Assembly: GCA_014841595.1 (NCBI GenBank)
Contig: JACYUE010000002.1
Location: 1,116,001-1,180,000, forward strand
Source of the DNA: Oxalobacteraceae sp. CFBP 8761
Lineage (GTDB): Bacteria; Pseudomonadota; Gammaproteobacteria; Burkholderiales; Burkholderiaceae_D
Direction of reading: 5' to 3'
Length of the DNA stretch: 64,000 nucleotides
The translations under genes and the position numbers were made by a program. A model generated the notes under the pieces. That model was given only the letters and a program-made list of their open reading frames with translations, searched no databases and was not told the DNA's origin. This document shows, piece by piece, positions 58,279 through 64,000 of the stretch (the first letter of the stretch is position 1; the number at the start of each line of letters is the position of its first letter).

Positions 58279-59205
58279 ATGCCGACCATCGATCACGAAT
58301 CACCCATCTATGCCGCTGTCGAGCTTGGCTCGGACAGTTTTCGCCTGCACATCGGCCGTTTCGGTGATGGCGGGCTCGAGCTCGTCGCGACCATGTGCGA
58401 GAAGGTCGAGCTGTCAGCGTCGTTCGACGAAGACGGCATGCTCGACAGCGCAGCGCTGCGCCGTGCCCTGGCCTGCCTGGGGCAGTTCCGGGGCGCGCTC
58501 GACGCCTGGCGGCCGCACGCCGTGCGCGTCGTGGCTACTGCGGCCCTGCGCATGGCGCGCAATGCCTCTGTATTCCTGCCGGCGGCCGGGCGCGCGCTCG
58601 GTCACCCGGTCGACATCATCGCGGGCGACGAAGCCGGGCGCCTGGTCTATCTGGGCGTGGCCAATACGCTGGGGGTAGCCGACCCTGCACCGCGGCTCGT
58701 GCTCGACATCGGCAGCATCTCGACGGAGCTGGTGGTCGGGGAGGGCGCCGCGATCCGGCGCATCGAGTCGTTCGCGCTCGGGGCGGTGCGCCAGAGCCTG
58801 ACGTTTTTCGCGAACGGGCAGATCGACGCGGCGGGCTTCGACGCCGCCGTGCGTTCGAGCCGCAGCCGCTTTGCCGAAGCGGGGTTCGGCGCGCGCGGCT
58901 GGGGCATGGCGTATGGGGCGTGCGGGACGGTGCGTGCGCTGGCTGGCCACGCGCACCGGGGCAGTCATGTGGACACGCCGCTGACACGGGCCGATCTCGC
59001 AGGTTTGCGCGATGCCTTCATTGCTACCCGCCAGGGCGTGCAACTGGCCGGCGGGCTGGCGTTGCTGTATGGCTTGATGGAAGAGCTGGACATCGCGGCA
59101 GTCACGCCGGTGGCTGCCGGCCTGCGCGTGGGCGCGCTGTGGGACCTGCATCAGCGCGCCGACGCATTCGTTGGCAGGCTAGCCGATCCGATGGACGTCG
59201 CCTGA
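58279..59205 (+). CDS. Ppx/GppA phosphatase family protein
   Basis: A 308-residue ASKHA-fold protein matching only the catalytic part of exopolyphosphatase/guanosine pentaphosphatase: AVELGSDSFRLHIGRF (phosphate-1 motif, N-term), ALRMARNASVFLPAAG, LVLDIGSISTELVVGEG (phosphate-2; D-I-G-S/G). It lacks the C-terminal HD-like domain of full Ppx (about 500 residues). The likely substrate is polyphosphate or pppGpp. The 3' end overlaps the AI-2E gene by 27 bp. Confidence 0.86.
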   Translation: MPTIDHESPIYAAVELGSDSFRLHIGRFGDGGLELVATMCEKVELSASFDEDGMLDSAALRRALACLGQFRGALDAWRPHAVRVVATAALRMARNASVFLPAAGRALGHPVDIIAGDEAGRLVYLGVANTLGVADPAPRLVLDIGSISTELVVGEGAAIRRIESFALGAVRQSLTFFANGQIDAAGFDAAVRSSRSRFAEAGFGARGWGMAYGACGTVRALAGHAHRGSHVDTPLTRADLAGLRDAFIATRQGVQLAGGLALLYGLMEELDIAAVTPVAAGLRVGALWDLHQRADAFVGRLADPMDVA

Positions 59206-60285
59206 CGCATCAACGGCTGTCGGATCGACGGTCAACGGTGTCACCGGCGTGCTGTCACGCAGCCAGCCGAACAGGATCGCCATCATCAACGGGCCGACAA
59301 AGAGGCCGATGACGCCCAGCGTCGATACGCCGCCCAGCAAGCCGAACAGCACTGCCAGGAATGGCAGGTTCACGCGCTTGCCGATCAGTTTTGGACGGAT
59401 GAATTTATCGACCAGGAACAGCTCGACCGCGCCCCAGGTGAACAGGCCCAGCGCCTCGGCCGAGTTGCCCTGACCGAACAGCAGCAGCGAGACCATCGTG
59501 AACGACAGCGGCGCGCCGCCCGGGATCAGGGCCAGGTAGCCCGTGATCACGCCCAGCAGCACCGGGGCCGGCGCGCCGGCGATCCAGTAAGCCACGCCCA
59601 GCACGATGCCTTCCAGGATGGCGATCGAGCCCAGGCCGAGCGCCGTGCCGCGTACTGACAGCGGCAGCACGCGGCGCAGCTTGGCATACTGGACAGGCGC
59701 CAGGCGCTGGCCGGCGCCGTCGATGTAATGCATCACGGCCGCGCCGTGCAGGTACAGCACGAACAACGTCAGGAGCGTCAGGAACAGGTACAGCGCATTG
59801 GCCAGGATGGTCGAGCCCCAGACCCGCGCGGTGTCGGTCAGGTGCGGCATGAAGTCGCCCAGAGTCGTGCGCACGAGTGCGTTCAGGCCGCCCGGCACCG
59901 CCAGGTGTTCGAGCCACCAGGTGACAGCCGGTTCGGCCACCAGCGGCAGGCCGGTCAGCCAGGCCGGTACCGGCACGCCGGTCTGGTTGAAGCTGATGAG
60001 CAAACGCTGCAGGCTGGCCAGTTCGCTGCTGAGCGTGTGGAACAGCAGGACGGACGGGCCCACGAAGCTGACGATCAGCAGCACGAGCATGAAAGTGGCG
60101 CTGGCCAGCGGCGGCCAGCCGCGGTGCAGCATGCGCTGGTGCAGCGGCCACGTGATCACGGCCAGGAGGCCGGCCCACGCGATCGAGCCGAGAAAGTGCT
60201 GGAGCAGCAGGGCCAGCGCGGTGGCAAACAGCACCGGCAGGATCCATTGAGTCTTGGTGCGCATACTGGCCTGGGTCGGGTTCAT
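59179..60285 (-). CDS. AI-2E family transporter (PerM/YdiK-like)
   Basis: A 368-residue membrane protein with about eight helices. Segments: LALLLQHFLGSIAWAGLLAV, TLLTLFVLYLHGAAVMHYI, APAPVLLGVITGYLALIPGG, and FLAVLFGLLGGVSTLGVIGL, which follow the AI-2E/PerM family. Members include the quorum-signal exporter TqsA and sodium/proton antiporters; function here unknown. It converges on the Ppx-like gene. The start is ATG 60285 or 60264. Confidence 0.88.
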   Translation of the reverse strand: MNPTQASMRTKTQWILPVLFATALALLLQHFLGSIAWAGLLAVITWPLHQRMLHRGWPPLASATFMLVLLIVSFVGPSVLLFHTLSSELASLQRLLISFNQTGVPVPAWLTGLPLVAEPAVTWWLEHLAVPGGLNALVRTTLGDFMPHLTDTARVWGSTILANALYLFLTLLTLFVLYLHGAAVMHYIDGAGQRLAPVQYAKLRRVLPLSVRGTALGLGSIAILEGIVLGVAYWIAGAPAPVLLGVITGYLALIPGGAPLSFTMVSLLLFGQGNSAEALGLFTWGAVELFLVDKFIRPKLIGKRVNLPFLAVLFGLLGGVSTLGVIGLFVGPLMMAILFGWLRDSTPVTPLTVDPTAVDASGDVHRIG

Positions 60286-60381
60286 AAATTACTGGGGTGC
60301 GCAGGGGCCAGCGAGAAGAAGCTCGCGGCGCCGACAAGTTTACAGCAGAGTCGTCGCCTTGGCAGGATAATTCAGGTGTAT

Positions 60382-60419
60382 CTCCTGCAAAAGAGGAGTT
60401 TGCCGAAGCTTTACTTCGG
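60382..60419. other. Two adjacent hairpins in the AI-2E/H1-like intergenic region
   Basis: CTCCT/AGGAG (60382-60398) and CCGAAG/CTTCGG (60403-60419) are followed by five A. The surrounding 284-bp region separates divergent genes and has no gene. On neither strand does a T run come after the second stem, so neither is a normal terminator. Confidence 0.35.
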
Positions 60420-60569
60420 AAAAACGGAAACCTCGCTCTATGAAGCCTGTATTGTCACCCGGATTGGCTTCGGTTGCCGGCGGGATGTCCTTACCCACCC
60501 TGCATTCCTGTCCGACAGCATACTGGCAAATCGTTTATATTGTTTGCCTTCTCAACGAAGGAGCGGCTC

Positions 60570-61082
60570 ATGCCCCGCACACCTGCCGCCAAATCAGCAT
60601 CCCGCGCCGCACCTGCGGCAGCGAAAACCACGCGCGCTGCCAAGCCAGTGAAGGCCGTCGCCAAGACTGCCAAAGTCGCCAAGCCCGTCGCGCCACCAGC
60701 GGCGCCGGCCAGGCCCGCCGCAAAAACCAGTGTGAAGTCGGTGGTCAAATCGGCCGCCAAGGCGCTGGCCAGCAGCCCGGCCCGTAAACCCGCCGCGCCA
60801 CGCGCCGCCGCCAAGTCACCGGTCGTGCCGATCGTCGAACGTGCGCCTGCTGTGGAAGCGCGTCCGGCACTGGTGCGCGACAGCTTCACGATGCCGGAAA
60901 ACGAGTATGCGGTGCTGCTGGAAGTGAAGCAGGCCTGCCTGCGCGCCGGTGTCGACGTCAAGAAAAGCGAGCTGCTGCGCATTGGCGTGGCCCTGCTGGG
61001 CCAGCTCGACGTGGCGACCTTGCAAGGCGTGCTGGCGGCGCTGCCGCAGCTCAAGACAGGGCGACCGCCGGCGCAGGAGTGA
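60570..61082 (+). CDS. H1-like tail plus small DNA-binding-type domain protein
   Basis: A 170-residue protein. Residues 1-105 are a histone-H1-like tail of Ala, Lys and Pro (many AAK, KPV and KPAAP units). Residues 110-168 form a compact helical region: DSFTMPENEYAVLLEVKQA, then GVDVKKSELLRIGVALLGQL, with an arrangement close to ribbon-helix-helix-type domains seen in H1-tailed proteins. This suggests a nucleoid-associated role. AAGGAG lies about 8 bp before ATG 60570; the frame opens earlier at 60474 without support. Confidence 0.75.
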   Translation: MPRTPAAKSASRAAPAAAKTTRAAKPVKAVAKTAKVAKPVAPPAAPARPAAKTSVKSVVKSAAKALASSPARKPAAPRAAAKSPVVPIVERAPAVEARPALVRDSFTMPENEYAVLLEVKQACLRAGVDVKKSELLRIGVALLGQLDVATLQGVLAALPQLKTGRPPAQE

Positions 61083-61103
61083 CTTCGGTGCCGTCGCGCG
61101 CCG

Positions 61104-61394
61104 TCAGTGCAGCGCCGCGGCGCTGCTGAGTTCCTTGAGCTCGCGGATCGGGATATTCGACTTCTCGTGCATGCGCAATAGAATCGTCGCGCCGACATTG
61201 AGCTTGCGATGGCGGATCTTGCTGATGATCGGAGGCTGCACTTCGAGCACGCGGCACAGCTCCGCGTCATTCTTCAACTGCATGCGCTCGATCAGTGTGT
61301 CGAGCAGCTTGTTGGGCACGAAGCTCGACGGCTCAAGCTCGCGCGCTCGCTGCATCGCTTCGAGTAACTCCTGTTTTTTCTGGCGTACGGTCAT
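61104..61394 (-). CDS. Small helix-turn-helix DNA-binding protein
   Basis: A 96-residue protein with an XRE-like helix-turn-helix: FVPNKLLDTLIERMQLKNDA, then AELCRVLEVQPPIISKIRHR as the recognition region. GGAG lies 8 bp before ATG 61394 (frame open to 61418). It converges with the H1-like gene with a 21-bp gap. Its target is unknown; it resembles phage-type or small chromosomal regulators. Confidence 0.7.
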   Translation of the reverse strand: MTVRQKKQELLEAMQRARELEPSSFVPNKLLDTLIERMQLKNDAELCRVLEVQPPIISKIRHRKLNVGATILLRMHEKSNIPIRELKELSSAAALH

Positions 61395-61566
61395 GTCGAT
61401 TCTCCCTGATGAATACATGATTCAGGACAGACCGGTTGTTCTGGATAATCCTTGCCTGTTTTGACAGCTGTTTGCGGCAGGTCGTTGCGATATTACTACG
61501 ATTGCGTCGCGCACGTTTCGGGTCATTTAACTAAATTCGCGTTAATCGAGCGTTTCTTCTCGGAAT

Positions 61567-62211
61567 TTACGCTAATTTCAGTCCGGCGTGGGTCAGCAGC
61601 AGGACCTTGTCGGCCATGGCGGCCGCGGCGTGGGAGTGGGTGACCATGATCGCGCCGGCGCCATGTGCACGCGTCTCGTCGCGCAGCAGTTGCAGGATGC
61701 TGCCGGCAGTTTCGGGGTCGAGGTTGCCGGTCGGTTCATCGGCCAGCAGCAGGGCCGGGCGGTGCACCAGTGCACGGGCGATCGCCACGCGCTGCATCTC
61801 GCCGCCCGACAGCTGGCGCGGAAAGTCGCCGCCCCGCCCATGCAGCCCGACCGCATCGAGCATCGCATCGGCGCGCTCGAGCGGCGCCTTGTTCAGTAGC
61901 AGCGGCAGGGCAACGTTCTGGCGCAGCGTCAGGTGCGGCAGAACGTGGAAGGCCTGGAAGATGAAGCCCATGCGGGTGCGGCGCAGCCGCGTGGCGGCGT
62001 CGTCGTCCAGGTTCGAGATCGGCGTGCCGTCGATGATCACGCGGCCGCCATCGGGCGTGTCCAGGCCCGCGATCAGGTTCAGCAGCGTCGACTTGCCGAC
62101 GCCCGATTCGCCCATGATGGCGACGAATTCGCCGGCCTTGAACACGTGCGAGAGTTCGGCCAGCACGGTGCGGCCGCCATACGATTTGGTGAGCTGGTCG
62201 AGTTCGAGCAT
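61567..62211 (-). CDS. ABC transporter ATP-binding protein (LolD/MacB-like subgroup)
   Basis: A 214-residue ATPase. Walker A is MGESGVGKST, signature LSGGEMQRVAIARAL, Walker B LLLADEPTGNLD and H-loop IMVTHSH. The TGNLD form and FIFQAFHVLPHLT Q-loop are typical of the LolD/MacB branch rather than PhnC. ATG 62211 is the family-like start; the frame has a TTG 18 bp upstream. It ends the minus-strand group after two PhnE-type permeases. Confidence 0.88.
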   Translation of the reverse strand: MLELDQLTKSYGGRTVLAELSHVFKAGEFVAIMGESGVGKSTLLNLIAGLDTPDGGRVIIDGTPISNLDDDAATRLRRTRMGFIFQAFHVLPHLTLRQNVALPLLLNKAPLERADAMLDAVGLHGRGGDFPRQLSGGEMQRVAIARALVHRPALLLADEPTGNLDPETAGSILQLLRDETRAHGAGAIMVTHSHAAAAMADKVLLLTHAGLKLA

Positions 62212-62236
62212 CGGGTGAGGTGTCCGCAAGTAAGGG

Positions 62237-63046
62237 TTAACGCGTCAATGCGCGGCGCAGCGCATAACTGGCGGCATCGACCAGCGCCACCAGTACCAGC
62301 ATCGCAATCACGACCGTGGCGGCGCTGGGCATCTGGAACAGCGACAGGTGATACTTGAGCATCTGGCCCAGGCCCCCGGCGCCCACCACACCCAGTACTG
62401 CCGCCGCGCGGATATTGTTTTCCCAGCGGTACAGCGTGTATGACAGCATCTGCGGAAGCGCCTGGGGCAGCGTCGCGTACAAAAACGCTGCCAGCGGCCG
62501 CGCGCCGTTCGTGCGCAGGCTTTGCTCGGCGTGCGGTTCGATGTTTTCCAGCGCATCGGCAAACAGGCGCCCCAGCACACCGGCCGTGTGCGCGGCCAGC
62601 GCCAGCGTGCCGGCCAGCGGCCCCAGGCCCGCCAGCACCAGCAGCACCGCCGCCCATACCAGTTCGGGGATCGAGCGCAGCACATTGAGCACCAGGCGCG
62701 TCACGGCGCGCGCTGTGCGGCCCATGCGCCCGGCGCCGGCCAGCGCCAGCGGCATGGCGACGAGCGCCGCCAGGATGGTGCCGATGGCCGACATGGCCAG
62801 GGTCTCCCAGAACGCGACGAGGGTCTTGGCCAGGAACGCCGGGGCGGTGTCGGGCGGCGCGAAGCCGGCCAGGAATTCGGACGCCGAATCGATCGCTTCG
62901 CGTGTGAAGAATGCGCTCCACTGCAGCGGCAGCGAGGCAAAGCTGGCGACGATCAGCGCCAGCAGGCCGCCGAGAATGAGCCAGGTGCCGGCCTGGCGTG
63001 GCGGCGGGGCGGGGATCGCGCTGCGCGGGGCGTTATCCACCTTCAT
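62237..63046 (-). CDS. PhnE-type ABC permease (second copy)
   Basis: A 269-residue inner-membrane permease. It has about six helices and the EAA-type loop (VLRSIPELVWAAVLL, then AAAVLGVVGAGGLGQMLKY). The start overlaps the upstream permease stop by four bases (ATGA), so the pair is translationally coupled and probably forms a heterodimer. Related transporters take up phosphonate, phosphite or similar oxyanions; the substrate is not shown. Confidence 0.88.
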   Translation of the reverse strand: MKVDNAPRSAIPAPPPRQAGTWLILGGLLALIVASFASLPLQWSAFFTREAIDSASEFLAGFAPPDTAPAFLAKTLVAFWETLAMSAIGTILAALVAMPLALAGAGRMGRTARAVTRLVLNVLRSIPELVWAAVLLVLAGLGPLAGTLALAAHTAGVLGRLFADALENIEPHAEQSLRTNGARPLAAFLYATLPQALPQMLSYTLYRWENNIRAAAVLGVVGAGGLGQMLKYHLSLFQMPSAATVVIAMLVLVALVDAASYALRRALTR

Positions 63047-63873
63047 CCGATCCTCCGGCGCAGCAGTTTCGAGACCAGGTCGGCGCCGGCCACCAGCAGC
63101 ACGAACATGATGAGCATCGTCGCCACTTCGCCGCCGGCCATCATCTTGGTCGATTCATCCAGCCGCTGGCCCAGGCCGCCGGCGCCGACGAAGCCCATCA
63201 CGGCCGAGCCGCGAATCGCGCACTCCCAGCGGTACACGGTGTACGACACGAGTTCGGCGCTGGCATCGGGCAGGGCGCCATACAGCAGGGCCGGCAGGCG
63301 CCCGCTACCATTGGCCAGCAGGACGTCGGTCGCATGCGCGTCGGACGATTCGAGGATTTCGGCATACACCTTGGCCAGCATGCCCGAATAGGACAGCGCG
63401 ATCGCCAGCACCCCGGCCGTCGGGCCCAGGCCCACGATGCGCACGAACAGCAGCGCCCACACCAGCTCGGGCACGGAGCGCAGCACCATCAGGATCCAGC
63501 GCAGCACCTGGCGCACGACGCCCGCCAGCGGACGGATGCGGCCCGTGCCCAGGCGCGAGATCGACAAGCGCTCGCTGATGACGAAGGTGGCCGGAATGGC
63601 GACGATCAGCGCCAGTGTCAGGCCCGCGGTGGCGATTGCCACGGTCTGCCAGGTTTCGCGCAGCACCATCGCCAGAAAGGCAGGATCGGTTTCGGGCGTC
63701 AGGAAATCACGCAGGAAGCCGCCGGCCGCGCGCAGGCTTTGCGCGTCGAACAGCAGCCATGGTTTGAATTCGGCCGCGACCAGCAGCGGGTACAGCAGCA
63801 GGACGAAGACGACAGCGCCCATCAGGCGCGCGCGCCAGGCCGGATCGGGATGCAGCACCGTCTTGCTCGTCAT
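63043..63873 (-). CDS. PhnE-type ABC permease (first copy)
   Basis: A 276-residue permease with MVLRSVPELVWALLFVRIVG, then CAIRGSAVMGFVGAGGLGQR, the PhnE-like loop. Both permeases share this order but diverge elsewhere. It is 2 bp from the stop of the gene upstream (63876), so the operon continues beyond the window. A substrate-binding gene is expected nearby but is not visible. Confidence 0.87.
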   Translation of the reverse strand: MTSKTVLHPDPAWRARLMGAVVFVLLLYPLLVAAEFKPWLLFDAQSLRAAGGFLRDFLTPETDPAFLAMVLRETWQTVAIATAGLTLALIVAIPATFVISERLSISRLGTGRIRPLAGVVRQVLRWILMVLRSVPELVWALLFVRIVGLGPTAGVLAIALSYSGMLAKVYAEILESSDAHATDVLLANGSGRLPALLYGALPDASAELVSYTVYRWECAIRGSAVMGFVGAGGLGQRLDESTKMMAGGEVATMLIMFVLLVAGADLVSKLLRRRIG

Positions 63874-63875
63874 GC

Positions 63876-64000
63876 CTAGAAACAGGCGCCGACGGCGATT
63901 TGTGCAGGCGTGTCGTGTGGCGGGGCCACGTGCGGCTCGACGTTTTCGTTGGCGTACAGGTCGGCGATCATGGTGTCGGTGACCTGCTCGCGCGGCGCGT
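63876..64000 (-). CDS. Unrecognised protein, C-terminal 41 residues only
   Basis: The minus-strand frame runs in from the right edge and ends at 63876, two bases before the permease start, so it is the upstream gene of the same operon. The visible end includes VTDTMIADLYANENVEPHVA and QIAVGACF at the C-terminus. It does not look like the end of PhnD-type binding proteins. Too little is present to assign a function. Confidence 0.5.
   Translation of the reverse strand, partial: APREQVTDTMIADLYANENVEPHVAPPHDTPAQIAVGACF

Overview
The window is about 64 kb of GC-rich, densely coded chromosome. Gene content points to a betaproteobacterium of the Oxalobacteraceae type (Massilia/Duganella/Janthinobacterium-like): malonate decarboxylase accessory genes, glutamine-dependent NAD synthase coupled to a PII gene, trxB-ftsK-lolA-rarA-serS housekeeping block, a Bug/TctC protein with TctDE-like regulators, a trimeric OmpC-type porin, and many c-di-GMP proteins. 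This assignment is inferred from genes and base composition, not from a database search.

Layout. 1-1.4 kb: end of a malonate decarboxylase operon (mdcB, mdcH). 1.5-8.4 kb: a 42-residue small protein with promoter and terminator, a DUF4214/RTX-like protein, a DUF482 acyltransferase-like protein, nadE-glnB, a TRIC-family channel and a DUF1842-like protein. 8.4-20.2 kb: bacteriophytochrome kinase, smr, trxB, then ftsK, lolA, rarA, a MarR-like regulator, a membrane protein, serS and a tRNA-Ser. 20.2-28.4 kb: an accessory segment bracketed by two identical tRNA-Ser(CGA) copies. It holds a bile-acid-symporter family protein, an acetyltransferase, a coupled DASS transporter-pta-ackA-RRM-like operon, a ParA-like protein with a degenerate P-loop, and a LysR/NTF2 divergent pair. 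28.4-28.9 kb: a noncoding cluster of direct and inverted repeats. 28.9-41.4 kb: antiporter, methyltransferase, YpfJ-like protease, alcohol dehydrogenase, M4 and M23 peptidases, an L,D-transpeptidase, a ferredoxin and many very small proteins. 41.5-51.5 kb: a CHASE/PAS/GGDEF/EAL protein, a spermidine-synthase-like protein, and a tricarboxylate uptake locus (CitMHS transporter, TctE/TctD two-component system, porin, orphan TctC). 51.5-61.4 kb: CPBP protein, two GGDEF proteins, zinc-ribbon protein, AspT-type transporter, ExoD, Ppx/GppA-like protein, AI-2E family protein, a histone-H1-like DNA-binding protein and a small HTH protein. 61.6-64 kb: an ABC importer (ATPase and two PhnE-type permeases), with the end of one more gene cut by the window edge.

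The strongest new observation is in the tricarboxylate locus. An almost identical promoter module (two GAAAG-type direct repeats 11 bp apart, a fixed 10-bp gap, then TATAGT) lies in front of both the CitMHS transporter (minus strand) and the porin (plus strand). These two genes flank a TctDE-like two-component system and are followed by a TctC-type binding protein that has no TctA/TctB partner in the window. This suggests one regulon combining outer-membrane entry, a secondary inner-membrane carrier and a periplasmic binding protein recruited for sensing. Other leads are the repeat cluster beside the second tRNA-Ser, the pta-ackA operon with an RRM-like last gene, the ParA-like protein lacking a P-loop, and the H1-tailed DNA-binding protein.
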